A DNA stretch of 64,000 nucleotides from an uncultured Dehalococcoidia bacterium (GCA_913048295.1 CAJWWK010000002.1:1-64000), one strand, 5' to 3'; shown: positions 21,489 to 31,314, numbered from the stretch's first letter. Notes: a model not told the origin generated them from the sequence alone. Numbers and translations are program-made.

Positions 21489-21595
21489 ACCAATACCGCC
21501 CCGGTTACAGGCAATATCAGCCCAAACTCCTCCAGTCTATGTGAATCAACCCTTTGAATAGTCATTCGCCATGCAGATCACAACTGCGCCAACCC

Positions 21596-22624
21596 CTACG
21601 GCAGGGCACCAACCTCCCTCATCAAGGCCTGTGTTCCCGCGAGATCTGTCAGGTCTCCCAGATCGATACTGGGCTTGGTAACGTCCTCAAGCGCTGGCAG
21701 TAAATCGTTCGGCTGCACCTGGTCGTTCAGCGGGAACTCATATGTCTGTGAAGCGAAGAATTGCTGGCCCGAAACACTCAACAGGAACTTGATGAACTGA
21801 ATTGCAAGTTCCTTGTTATCCGATCCCTCCAAAATGCCAACACCGGCAACCAGCACCACGGAACCGGGATCGGCCGCCCGGGTGTAGTAGTTTCGAGCGG
21901 CGAACGACTCACCCTCTTCTGCAATAAACCGGTGCAGGTAGTAATGGTTCACGAAACCCACATCAATCTCGCCGGCCGCTACTGCCGCCACGGTTGGGGT
22001 GTTCTTGGCATAGGTCTTCGGCTCGTTCGCAATAATCCCTTTCAGCCAGTCGCGAGTGCGGTCCTCACCCCACTCCTGCCGCATTGCCGTGATCATCGCG
22101 AGCAGAGAGCTGTTGGTTGGAGGCCACCCGATTCGCCCCTTCCATTCGGGTTTTGCGAAATCCTCTATCGAATCGGGAAGCTCCGCCTCCGAAAGCACAT
22201 CTGTGTTGTAAACAATCACGCGGGCCCGGCCGGACGTACCAATCCACCTGCCCTCAGGGTCTTTAGCCCATTCTGGCACGGCACTCAGCACATCCGAGGG
22301 TAGTTCCGACAGCATCGTGTCGATTGCGCCAAGACCGCCCGGATCCTGCGCAAAAAAAACGTCAGCCGGAGTGTTTTTACCCTCCTCCAGGAGCGTAGCC
22401 GCCAGGGGACCCGTCGAACCATAATTCACTCTTACTTCGGCTCCCGTCAGCTCTTCGAAGTCTGCGATCAGCGGGCCGATCAACGATTCGCTCCGACCAG
22501 AGTAGATCACGAGGGGCCCAGGCTTATCCGCACCTGCCCCGCACGCAACTCCGGCGATGACCGGCAAGCAAACAGCCGCAGTTACAACCGATGCGCGCCA
22601 CAAACTGGCGACGCGGTTCCACAT
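21596..22624 (-). CDS. fbpA: Fe3+-type ABC transporter substrate-binding protein
   Basis: Signal peptide MWNRVASLWRASVV..GVACGAG, LVIYSGRSESLIGPLI, ADVFFAQDPGGLGA. Internal Met at 22624 preferred. Confidence 0.88.
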   Translation of the reverse strand: MWNRVASLWRASVVTAAVCLPVIAGVACGAGADKPGPLVIYSGRSESLIGPLIADFEELTGAEVRVNYGSTGPLAATLLEEGKNTPADVFFAQDPGGLGAIDTMLSELPSDVLSAVPEWAKDPEGRWIGTSGRARVIVYNTDVLSEAELPDSIEDFAKPEWKGRIGWPPTNSSLLAMITAMRQEWGEDRTRDWLKGIIANEPKTYAKNTPTVAAVAAGEIDVGFVNHYYLHRFIAEEGESFAARNYYTRAADPGSVVLVAGVGILEGSDNKELAIQFIKFLLSVSGQQFFASQTYEFPLNDQVQPNDLLPALEDVTKPSIDLGDLTDLAGTQALMREVGALP

Positions 22625-22831
22625 TCGATAAATCTCCCAGTTCAAACCGTAAGGAGCCGACGAAGCCAATTTGCCGTTCGCCAGTGCGTCCTGAAGTATT
22701 CGTATATAGAAATCCTGACCACAAGAATACACAATTATCTGCCATCCGCAATCAACATGTATGAAATTATTATGAGGAGTATTCCCCGATCAGTGTGTTC
22801 GTGTCCATACCCAGTAAATTCTCTGTTTGTT

Positions 22832-22923
22832 CATACGAATATTTTTGTTCGTATGGAGATCACCGCGACGTAATTACGTATATATCGCGTCCGCTGGGAG
22901 CGATTCAATCTCGCCGCGATATA
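22832..22923. promoter_or_regulatory. Palindrome-rich region upstream of fbpA (candidate operator)
   Basis: CATACGAA-8nt-TTCGTATG (22832-22855); ACGTAATTACGT (22868-22879); TATATCGCG (22881-22889) / CGCGATATA (22915-22923). Confidence 0.4.
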
Positions 22924-23068
22924 CAAGAAACTCGGCGTTCAAAAATAAGGCGCGGGTAACACTTGAACACCTACAATCTGATTGTTGATCATGTGAGTGG
23001 AGTCGACTCGTGGCCGCTCACAACGCATTCTCCTGTTTACAACGCAACTGATCGCGAAATTCCACCAA

Positions 23069-23917
23069 ATGGCACAGTCTACGAAAGAGCCATACCCCGC
23101 TAAGCGACTCACCGTCATCTCGTCCATTGTCCTGCTTAGGCTATTCAGCGCAGGATGTGAAGACTTCTACACAGACTCCCTTCCTACCCTACAAATTGCA
23201 CTGCCGACGCCGGCCATGCTTCAGGACGGAGATCCTCAAGAGTTTGCCGAAACAGGAGCAACGGCGGCCCTGGCGGCCAACCTCGGTATCGGCGCAATCG
23301 ATCCAAGAAAAATACTTTTCGAGGACGCTACGTGGACCGACCGCGCACCGGGCTGTTACCCGCCGCCCCCGGATGTAGCGGGTCCTTATCTAGTACCCGG
23401 CTATCGATTGCTAATCCAGCACGAGGACATCTTCTACGAGTACTACACGGACATCACGGGGTTAACCGGTACCCTTTGCGAAACCACGCTACAGCCGGTT
23501 CCAGTCGAACCTGCCCTCGACTCTTTGACAGTAAATATCGCAGCATCAGTTGACCCGGACATGGATACGGTGTACATACTCCGTTCTGAGGCGGACGTCG
23601 CTGAATTCAATTCGACAAACTCTGAAATCGCGGCGATCTCCGTCGAGGTGATCGACTGGACCTCCGAGGTACTCGTAGGAGGATGGGCGGTCGTTCCCCC
23701 AAACGCCGAAGCCACACGTGCATACGTATCGCCGATCGAACAATCAGCAAGCTCGGAAGCCACATCAACCGCGTCAACCGTCATCATCGAGGTCGCCATT
23801 GCTGAGGACCTTGTGATAGACGAGAGTGCAGTGATCGCGTCCATCCCGTCGCAAATATGGGCACTCGTCGAGATTACCGAGCCCGACTCAACCTACGAAT
23901 TCATCGTGGCAGAGTAG
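23069..23917 (+). CDS. Putative lipoprotein
   Basis: Lipobox-like LRLFSAGC; module WTDRAPGCYPPPP...VPGYRLL...FYEYYTD. Confidence 0.65.
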   Translation: MAQSTKEPYPAKRLTVISSIVLLRLFSAGCEDFYTDSLPTLQIALPTPAMLQDGDPQEFAETGATAALAANLGIGAIDPRKILFEDATWTDRAPGCYPPPPDVAGPYLVPGYRLLIQHEDIFYEYYTDITGLTGTLCETTLQPVPVEPALDSLTVNIAASVDPDMDTVYILRSEADVAEFNSTNSEIAAISVEVIDWTSEVLVGGWAVVPPNAEATRAYVSPIEQSASSEATSTASTVIIEVAIAEDLVIDESAVIASIPSQIWALVEITEPDSTYEFIVAE

Positions 23918-23960
23918 CGCCCAACCAAAATCGAATAAATATTCTCAGAAAGAGTCCTAG

Positions 23961-24905
23961 TTGAACAATTCCTTGCGCATTGCCATTCTCGCCGTCGGCG
24001 GCATCGCCGTAATCGCGGTAATTATCGCGGTCATCCTGTCGAACGGTGACGATGAAGAAAATCTGGTTACAAACCCGGCAGAAACTGCAACCGGAGTACC
24101 ACAGCAGACCACGCGTCCCTCACCAACGGCACGCCCGACTATCACGCCGACCCCAACTCCAACGCCAACGCCGGAACCCACCTCAACGCCCGCACCAACC
24201 CCGACACCAACACCCCTGCCAACTGCAACACCGACCCCACCGCCACCCGATTCGCGCACGCAGGAAATGGCCCGACTTATATTCGAGCAGGGTGTCGAAG
24301 CCAGCGACCTGTCAATCATCTCGGTCGGAGCAGCTCAGTGGCCCACTGAAGCACTTGGGTGCCCGGAACCCGGTCTCTTTTACGAATCGGAAAACGCACT
24401 CTACAACGGCTTTATTTATGTCTTGAGCGACGGTTCGACTACCTGGGAATACCACACGAGCAGCGACGTCCGCCTCATAACGGAGGACGATGATTCTGTG
24501 ACCGTTCGCTGCGACGAAATCGAACCCCTCACCGGGCCGAAAGTAAACATTGCGCAGGCCGCGGGGCTGCATGGTTCAACGAGCGTCACGCTAATGCGCA
24601 GAAATTTTTCAACCGATCAGTTCGAAATGGACAGCGCCATTACCCGGGACGACCTCGACCGCCTGATTGCCGTTTTCGACTTCGCGACCACACTGTCGGA
24701 ACCGATGGCGTGCAAAACGGTATTCAGATTCGACTTTGTTACTCCAGGCGGCACCGAGGAAGTTGAATTCATCTGCGAGGAAGACTACACATCTTTCAAT
24801 GTTGTCTGGCGAGGGATGATGGGAAGCGCACCGATCGTCGGCGAAATCATTGGCCCGTATCTCGCCGGCCGAACAATTCCGACCCTTCCCACCGCCAGCC
24901 CGTAA
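23961..24905 (+). CDS. Membrane-anchored protein with (PT)n linker and Cys module
   Basis: N-terminal TM IAILAVGGIAVIAVIIAVIL, PTPTPTPTPEPTSTPAPTP linker, module AQWPTEALGCPEPGLFYESENALYNGFIYVLSDGSTTWEYHTSS. TTG start. Confidence 0.7.
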   Translation: MNNSLRIAILAVGGIAVIAVIIAVILSNGDDEENLVTNPAETATGVPQQTTRPSPTARPTITPTPTPTPTPEPTSTPAPTPTPTPLPTATPTPPPPDSRTQEMARLIFEQGVEASDLSIISVGAAQWPTEALGCPEPGLFYESENALYNGFIYVLSDGSTTWEYHTSSDVRLITEDDDSVTVRCDEIEPLTGPKVNIAQAAGLHGSTSVTLMRRNFSTDQFEMDSAITRDDLDRLIAVFDFATTLSEPMACKTVFRFDFVTPGGTEEVEFICEEDYTSFNVVWRGMMGSAPIVGEIIGPYLAGRTIPTLPTASP

Positions 24906-24945
24906 CTCTGGCCCCTGATCGGGACCCGCTATCCGATGCCCTAAA

Positions 24946-26025
24946 ATGACCGACAATCTCACCAACCGAAGACTTCGAGCAGGCAAGCTCCCGCCAGACC
25001 TACTCGCTAGCTTTCTCGACGATCTCGGTACCCCCGATAAACGCGTCCTGCTCGGACCTGGTGTTGGCGAAGATGCCGCGTTCATTTCATTCGGAAGTAC
25101 CACGCTGATCGCAAAATCCGATCCCATCACGTTCGCCACCGATCGGATCGGCTGGTACGCCATACAGGTCAATGCAAACGACATCGCAGCATCCGGGGGG
25201 ATTCCGAAGTGGTTCCTGGCAACGCTACTGCTTCCGGAAAACGAACCCGCTTCGACCGCTAAACAAATATTCGAACAGCTCTACATGGCGGCAGAAGAAC
25301 TCGGCATCACACTGATCGGCGGGCACACTGAAGTAACTGTCGGGCTGCCGCGCCCGATAATTGCAGGAACAATGCTCGGCGAGGCTGCACCATCCGAGAC
25401 AGTGAGCACATCCGGAGCGACATCCGGTGACGATGTAATCCTCACCATGGGCATCGCAATCGAAGGAACGGCCATCATCGCCCGGGAGAGCAAATCCCGG
25501 CTCATAGACGCCGGCCTATCGGAAATCGAGATCGAGAAGGCTGCCGGGTTACTCGATTCGCCCGGAATATCGGTCGTCACAGCCGCCAGGATTGCCACTG
25601 CGACCGGGCAGGTAACAGCAATGCACGACCCCACCGAAGGCGGAATCGCTGGTGCGGTAGAAGAAATGGCCCTCGCTTCCAACACCGGAATTACGGTCGA
25701 TGCCGACCGGGTGAAAGTCCTCCCGGAGACCCGACGAATCTGCGAAGCTCTCGATCTCGATCCATGGGGCCTGATCTCATCGGGCGCGCTGCTCATAACT
25801 TGTCGACCCGCGGGGACCCAGAACATCCTGGAAGCACTGTCGGACGACGGGATCTCCGCGACCGCCATCGGCACCGTTACCGAGTTCGCCCCCGGTTCAG
25901 GCACTGGCCCCGGCAACGGGGAAAACCAAAGCATGCGCCTGCAGCGAATTGTGGGCGGAATCGCCGGACCGCTACCCAGATTCGATCGAGATGAGATTGC
26001 ACGCCTCTACGGTGCCGATAACTGA
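24946..26025 (+). CDS. AIR synthase-related protein (HypE/ThiL-like superfamily)
   Basis: GPGVGEDAAFI, VNANDIAASGGIPKWFLATLLLPE, IGGHTEVT, HDPTEGGIAGAVEEMA. Confidence 0.85.
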   Translation: MTDNLTNRRLRAGKLPPDLLASFLDDLGTPDKRVLLGPGVGEDAAFISFGSTTLIAKSDPITFATDRIGWYAIQVNANDIAASGGIPKWFLATLLLPENEPASTAKQIFEQLYMAAEELGITLIGGHTEVTVGLPRPIIAGTMLGEAAPSETVSTSGATSGDDVILTMGIAIEGTAIIARESKSRLIDAGLSEIEIEKAAGLLDSPGISVVTAARIATATGQVTAMHDPTEGGIAGAVEEMALASNTGITVDADRVKVLPETRRICEALDLDPWGLISSGALLITCRPAGTQNILEALSDDGISATAIGTVTEFAPGSGTGPGNGENQSMRLQRIVGGIAGPLPRFDRDEIARLYGADN

Positions 26026-26157
26026 CACCGCATATCGCGTATATTCCGCTAACACACCAATAATCGCCTAAGGCTTAGAATGAATTAAGCACTAAGTTGC
26101 ATCCTGCTCAACGGAGTCGTCGCAACGCATGGCAACTTAGCGGCACGCAGATCGACT

Positions 26158-28404
26158 ATGACTACCAGCCAAAAGAGCAGTTCGTCCGATGCGCTCCTCA
26201 AATCGATTGGCGCATACCTGCCTGCGGACCGGGCCGATGCAGTCGAAACTGCGCTGAACTTTGCGATCGAATCGCACCAGGGCCAACTTCGGGAATCCGG
26301 TGAACCTTTCATCGAGCACCCGATAGCCACCGCGCTCCGGCTCGCCGATATGCGGCTCGATACCACCACTATCCAGGCAGCACTGCTCCACGATGTGATG
26401 GAAGACTGCGGGATCAGTTTCGAGGAAATCGAGACGGGCTTCGGGACCGACGTCGCAAAGCTTGTGGACGGCGTCACGAAACTCAAGCGCCTCGACATGA
26501 TCTCGGAGAACAGCGCAATGCTGCGGCAGGCCTCGACACCCGAGGCAACACGGGCCGCCTCGCTCCGCAAGATGCTCGTTGCAATGGCCGACGACGTTCG
26601 AGTGATCCTGATAAAGCTGGCAGACCGTCTGCACAACATGCAGACACTGAACCACCTGCCAGTGCCAAAACAGCAGCGGATTTCCAGAGAGACACTCGAC
26701 ATCTACTCACCGCTGGCACACAGGCTCGGAATGAACGAAATCAAGTGGCAACTCGAAGACGCGGCATTCCACTACCTGATGCCCCGGCAGTACAAGTCGA
26801 TATCCCGCCTGATCAACCGCAAACGTGCTGAGCGTGAGGTTTACACCGAAGCTGCAGTCAAGGCCATTCAGAGACCGCTCCGAAAGGCAGGGCTCAAGTG
26901 TTCGGTCGATGGGCGCGTCAAGCACCTCTACAGTACCTACAACAAGTTACAGCGATATGAGCGACTGGGTCGAAAGTTCGACGAGATATACGATCTGATC
27001 GCAATTCGCGTCATCGCTGAAAACGTCGGCGATTGTTACGCGGCACTCGGCGTGGTGCATTCGACATGGCGACCGGTCCCCGGGCAGTTCGACGACTATA
27101 TCGCCAGCCCGAAAGAAAACATGTACCAGTCGCTACACACCTCGGTACGCGGACCCGGCAATTTCCCGATAGAAGTGCAGGTCCGCACCCAAGCAATGCA
27201 CGACATGGCCGAAGAGGGTGTTGCATCGCACTGGATGTACAAGGGCGATGAGGATGGCTCGGCACGGATTGACAACTTCGATCAAAAGATGTCGTGGCTC
27301 AGGCAACTGGTCGACTGGCAGCGAGAACTTTCGGGCGACGATGAATACCTCGCCACGGTCCGAACCGACATTCTCCAGGACCAGGTGTTTGTCTACACTC
27401 CGAAAGGCGATATCAAAGACCTGCCGGCCGGGTCGACGCCTATCGATTTCGCCTACCGTATTCACACCGACCTTGGTCACAACACGGTAGGCGCAGTCGT
27501 AAATGGCAAACTCGCAGCGCTGAATACGCCTCTGCAGAACGGAGATGTCGTCGAAATTCGCAAGGCCAGGATCCCACGCGGCCCCAGCCTCGACTGGCTT
27601 AACGCCGACCTCGGATATCTGGTCACAGGGAGCGCAAAGACCAAGGTCAAGCAGTGGTTCAGGAAGCAGGAACGACAGAGCAATATCCGCCGCGGTAAAG
27701 ATCTGCTCAGAAAAGAGATGCGGCGTCTTGGCCTGAAATATTCGGAAAAAGAAATCGTGACGACCATGGACTACGCCAGCCTGAACGAGCTGGCCGAAGC
27801 ACTCGGTGTCGGCCAGATTTCGATTTCGAGAGTTGCCGAAACCCTAAACCCCGAACCTGAAGAGGTCTTCACGCCAGAGATCACCCCCGGGAAACCGCCA
27901 GCAGATCAGGCCGGGGGACTCGTTGTAATGGGCGAACCCGGCCTTTTTACTCGGATTGCAAAATGCTGCAACCCTGTATACGGCGACGAAATTACCGGGT
28001 ACCTCACGCGAGGGCGGGGGGTGACAGTTCACCGCCATAACTGCCCAATTCTGAGGGACGCTAAAGATCCCGAACGTCATGTCCCGGTCGGCTGGGGGCA
28101 CCATGAAACGAGCTACGCATCAAGGCTTCAGATTCAAGCCTTCGATCGCGTTGGGCTGATCCGTGACATCACCAACGTAGTCTCGTCGGAAAACGTCAAT
28201 ATCCACTCGCTCACATCTGAAGAAGATCAGAAAACCAACGCATGTACCGTGTCTCTCACGGTGTACACTACAGGGGTAGAGCAATTAAGCAGGCTCTTCT
28301 CCCGCGTGGAAGCAATCCCCGGAGTCGATAGCGTATTCCGGGTTACCGAGGCGCAGGCTCCCCGGAATGACGAGCCACGCAAACCGCGCAAATCATCTTC
28401 ATAA
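26158..28404 (+). CDS. Bifunctional (p)ppGpp synthetase/hydrolase, RelA/SpoT family
   Basis: HD domain (ALLHDVMEDCG), synthetase YDLIAIRVI and SPKENMYQSLHTSV, TGS, zinc-finger-like and ACT regions. Confidence 0.95.
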   Translation: MTTSQKSSSSDALLKSIGAYLPADRADAVETALNFAIESHQGQLRESGEPFIEHPIATALRLADMRLDTTTIQAALLHDVMEDCGISFEEIETGFGTDVAKLVDGVTKLKRLDMISENSAMLRQASTPEATRAASLRKMLVAMADDVRVILIKLADRLHNMQTLNHLPVPKQQRISRETLDIYSPLAHRLGMNEIKWQLEDAAFHYLMPRQYKSISRLINRKRAEREVYTEAAVKAIQRPLRKAGLKCSVDGRVKHLYSTYNKLQRYERLGRKFDEIYDLIAIRVIAENVGDCYAALGVVHSTWRPVPGQFDDYIASPKENMYQSLHTSVRGPGNFPIEVQVRTQAMHDMAEEGVASHWMYKGDEDGSARIDNFDQKMSWLRQLVDWQRELSGDDEYLATVRTDILQDQVFVYTPKGDIKDLPAGSTPIDFAYRIHTDLGHNTVGAVVNGKLAALNTPLQNGDVVEIRKARIPRGPSLDWLNADLGYLVTGSAKTKVKQWFRKQERQSNIRRGKDLLRKEMRRLGLKYSEKEIVTTMDYASLNELAEALGVGQISISRVAETLNPEPEEVFTPEITPGKPPADQAGGLVVMGEPGLFTRIAKCCNPVYGDEITGYLTRGRGVTVHRHNCPILRDAKDPERHVPVGWGHHETSYASRLQIQAFDRVGLIRDITNVVSSENVNIHSLTSEEDQKTNACTVSLTVYTTGVEQLSRLFSRVEAIPGVDSVFRVTEAQAPRNDEPRKPRKSSS

Positions 28405-28472
28405 CGATTCGAATATCCAACCAGTCGCGCACCATTATCGGGCGCACCCCCATCTCTTACTAAGGAACATCA

Positions 28473-28730
28473 ATGCCCGCCGCCAAAACGCATCGCGCCC
28501 AGCAACGCAAAGCCTCCAGAAACCGATCAACCAGATCGTTCACTCGCAGTCGAGTAAAGACCGCGACCGAAGCGATCGCTGAAGGCACACAAAACGACGC
28601 GCCCGACGCCGCGCTCAAAGATGCGGTCTCAGCCCTGGATAGGGCCGTTTCTAAAGGCGTTCTGCACCGAAACGCAGCCGCTCGCCAGAAGTCACGGCTC
28701 ACCAGGCAGTACAACAATATTTCCAGCTAG
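28473..28730 (+). CDS. rpsT: 30S ribosomal protein S20
   Basis: Basic 85-aa protein with S20 pattern (RKASRNRSTRSFTRSRVKTA ... GVLHRNAAARQKSRLTRQYN). Confidence 0.85.
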   Translation: MPAAKTHRAQQRKASRNRSTRSFTRSRVKTATEAIAEGTQNDAPDAALKDAVSALDRAVSKGVLHRNAAARQKSRLTRQYNNISS

Positions 28731-28744
28731 CCCGGTACCGACCT

Positions 28745-29290
28745 TTGACCCAGGGTCCCGATCAAAACCACGACCATGCAGCCGAAACTCATCGGCCGGG
28801 TCCGTCGTCTCAATCTGACGACACCCAGTACAACTGGCGTATTCACCACCCGTTCGAGGGTATCGAAGATCGCGTTGCTGTAGAGGTCGCACCCTGGAAA
28901 GGGCTGCTGCCCCGCTGGCGGTTCGTCGTACCCGGCGATTTCAGTGGCACCGCAAGATGGGGAATCGGCCCCTCCGGTACCGGCGAAATAGACGAAAACG
29001 TTAAAAGACCCGTAAAAGAAGGCCCAATTCAAATGGTGAACGGCCCTCTCGTCATATGGTTCGGCGGTCATGAGTCTCTATCGACACAACAGTCGGCCTA
29101 TCTCGTCTTTGAAGGCGAAGCTCCACACTACGTGGCCTTCGGTCAGGCCGAAAACGCCGGTGCCCCGCCTCGCAAGCTCGAAGGTATCTCTTTCGGCGAT
29201 AACCATCCGGTTCATCCCGGCGACCGAAATCTCGATCCCTCTCATGATCACGAACACGGGTCGCACGACCACGCCGGGCACAATCACTAG
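28745..29290 (+). CDS. Hypothetical protein with His-rich termini
   Basis: TTG-start ORF; N-terminal DQNHDHAAETH and C-terminal HDHEHGSHDHAGHNH. Confidence 0.55.
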   Translation: MTQGPDQNHDHAAETHRPGPSSQSDDTQYNWRIHHPFEGIEDRVAVEVAPWKGLLPRWRFVVPGDFSGTARWGIGPSGTGEIDENVKRPVKEGPIQMVNGPLVIWFGGHESLSTQQSAYLVFEGEAPHYVAFGQAENAGAPPRKLEGISFGDNHPVHPGDRNLDPSHDHEHGSHDHAGHNH

Positions 29291-29297
29291 AACTCGC

Positions 29298-30088
29298 GTG
29301 GTCGAAATTGTTGCCTCGGCATTACTTATTCTGTTCGCGCTGGCGGGTTGCGGCACCGAACCGAAACCGGCGATCGTCACCCCAATTGTGTCGCCAACTA
29401 CAATCACAATCCTGGCGTTCACGGCAACACCAATCGTGATCTTCCAGACCGTTATCGTGACGGCCACGCCTACTCCGGAAGCAACATCGGACGGAATTGG
29501 CGACGACGTAATCCCCCGTGCAGTCGGATCAGGTGGATCTACCCGCTCCGACCCCAGTCCGATACCCACAGTTCTGCAAGCGACACCCGTGATAATCGTG
29601 GTAACGGCTACCGCGACGCCAGCTCAGCCAGATTCGATCCCCTTAGCCACCTCGATACCGACAGCGACCCCAGTATCAACTCCCATCACAACCGCGACAA
29701 CGGCACCGCAGTCCACCTCAACCGTAATCCTGGCTCTCACGCCCATGTCTTCGCCAACATCGACCGACACGCCAACGCCCACCGCGTTGCCACCAACACC
29801 TCCGCTCACGCCGGTACCGACCGCCTCTCCTCCACGACGACACCTGAACTTCCTACACCTCCTCTTGCCACTTCCACTCCACCCGTAGCGACCGCATCGG
29901 CGCTGGCGGGTGCAACAGCGGCCATCGGATTCGATCCATTCGGCCCTGACAAAAACTGTGGGGAGTTCGAAGACTGGGCATCGGCAAATGCATTCTTTAT
30001 AGCTGCTGGCGGACCCGGTGACGATCCGCATGGCCTGGACGGAAACGATGACGGCGTACCGTGCCAGTCTCTTCCTGGCGCACCTTGA
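29298..30088 (+). pseudogene. Lipoprotein with Thr/Pro linker and C-terminal excalibur-like Ca-binding domain, split by a frameshift
   Basis: N-terminal part (lipobox LFALAGCG) in one frame to 29888; C-terminal DKNCGEFEDWASANAFF...DPHGLDGNDDGVPCQSL in the -1 frame to 30088; switch needed near 29830-29840. Confidence 0.65.
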
Positions 30089-30192
30089 AACTGCACCTGC
30101 AGAATTTCCCAATCAGTGGTCCGCACCGGCTTGCCCAAGCAATGATCCACTGTCAAAACCGAACTGATGATCGCAATTGGTGCCATTTTTTG

Positions 30193-30237
30193 TTGACATT
30201 GCAGAGCGTCCGCTGATAATTTCCGAACATTAGTGCG
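30193..30237 (+). promoter_or_regulatory. lexA promoter with LexA-like operator
   Basis: TTGACA (30193-30198), 16-nt spacer, GATAAT (30215-30220), then CGAAC-ATTA-GTGCG (30224-30237), one mismatch from CGAAC-N4-GTTCG. Confidence 0.6.
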
Positions 30238-30300
30238 GATGCAATCCGACTATCAAACGATCCAGAAGGCCATTCAGAGTCAGGACTAAAGGCAAGACAA

Positions 30301-30957
30301 ATGAAAGCACTCTCAGAACGCCAGCAGCAGATCCTGTCGTTCATCGAGGAGTTCATTGAAGAACATGATTACCCGCCAACCGTTCGCGATATCCAGAGCG
30401 GCTGTGGCATCAGCTCCACGTCGGTAGTCTCGTACAATCTGGACCGCTTGAAAGACAGCGGTGCTCTGAGCCGTGACTCCGAGGTTTCACGTGGTCTGAA
30501 ACTGGCCGGCCAGAAGAGCGGTACTGCAGCACCTGTCGGTATCGACACGGTTGCAGTTCCCCTACTCGGAACTATTGCCGCCGGTTCGCCGTTCCCGATG
30601 CCAGAGAACGACACATGGTCCGACCTCACAGGTCAGGAACTAATCGACCTGCCCCAGGCAATTGTTGGCCTCGGCGACAACCTGTACGCACTGAAGGTTC
30701 GCGGCGAGTCGATGATCGACGCCCTGATTTCCGATGGCGACCTGGTGATCATGGAACAGGCCTCGAGCGTGCGGAACGGGCAAATGGCCGCCGTGCGGAT
30801 CAAGTCGGATAACACAACAACTCTCAAGCATTTTTATGCCGAAGGACCTCGGACCCGACTCGAACCCGCAAACTCGCAAATGGAAGCCATGACATTCAAC
30901 TCCAGCGATGTCGAGGTGATCAGCAGGGTGATCGCGGTGTGGCGCTACATGGGATAG
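30301..30957 (+). CDS. lexA: LexA repressor
   Basis: HTH with YPPTVRDIQ, AAGSPF cleavage region, VRGESMIDALISDGD Ser and VRIKSDNTTTLKHFY Lys blocks. Confidence 0.95.
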   Translation: MKALSERQQQILSFIEEFIEEHDYPPTVRDIQSGCGISSTSVVSYNLDRLKDSGALSRDSEVSRGLKLAGQKSGTAAPVGIDTVAVPLLGTIAAGSPFPMPENDTWSDLTGQELIDLPQAIVGLGDNLYALKVRGESMIDALISDGDLVIMEQASSVRNGQMAAVRIKSDNTTTLKHFYAEGPRTRLEPANSQMEAMTFNSSDVEVISRVIAVWRYMG

Positions 30958-31104
30958 CCAGCAAGGTCCCCTTACAACCCTCAAATAAGCTTCTTATACC
31001 GTCACGTCTCTTGGTTGGGCGTTCGAATAGTCGCGGCGTATACTTGCAGTTGGACCTCGATCCATTTCAACAGGTCCTTAAAGGGCAAACCGGAGCTTTT
31101 TTAA

Positions 31105-31314
31105 GTGTTCTCGCAAATCGGTCCAATTCAAATCGTCATCATTCTTGTGATCGTCCTGCTACTTTTCGGAGTAGGCAAACTGCCACAAGTCGGCAAGGGA
31201 ATGGGCCAGGCGATCAACGAATTCAAGTCGGCCATTAACAACAAAACCGACAGCACCGATTCAGACTCCGACTCAGACTCGGGCGACCAGAACACCGATA
31301 CGAAAACCACCTGA
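31105..31314 (+). CDS. tatA: Sec-independent protein translocase TatA
   Basis: IGPIQIVIILVIVLLLFGVGKLPQVGKGMGQAINEFKSAI; Asp/Ser repeat tail. Confidence 0.9.
   Translation: MFSQIGPIQIVIILVIVLLLFGVGKLPQVGKGMGQAINEFKSAINNKTDSTDSDSDSDSGDQNTDTKTT

Noticed and set aside
24130-24245. Tandem repeat that might be a CRISPR or minisatellite
   Set aside because: Irregular PT/PTPTP codon repeats inside a coding linker; no conserved repeat-spacer structure.
25281-25934. 217-aa minus-strand ORF
   Set aside because: Antisense to the AIR synthase-related gene; Ser/Pro/Val-rich noise.
24946-26025. Possible selD that would support the selenocysteine hypothesis
   Set aside because: AIR-synthase fold is clear, but the N-terminus lacks the SelD Cys/Sec-Gly-x-x-x-Lys region; it reads as HypE/ThiL-like, so it is not counted as Sec machinery.
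29070-29297. Upstream extension of the Thr/Pro lipoprotein ORF
   Set aside because: Overlaps the His-rich protein gene in another frame; GTG at 29298 directly precedes the signal peptide.
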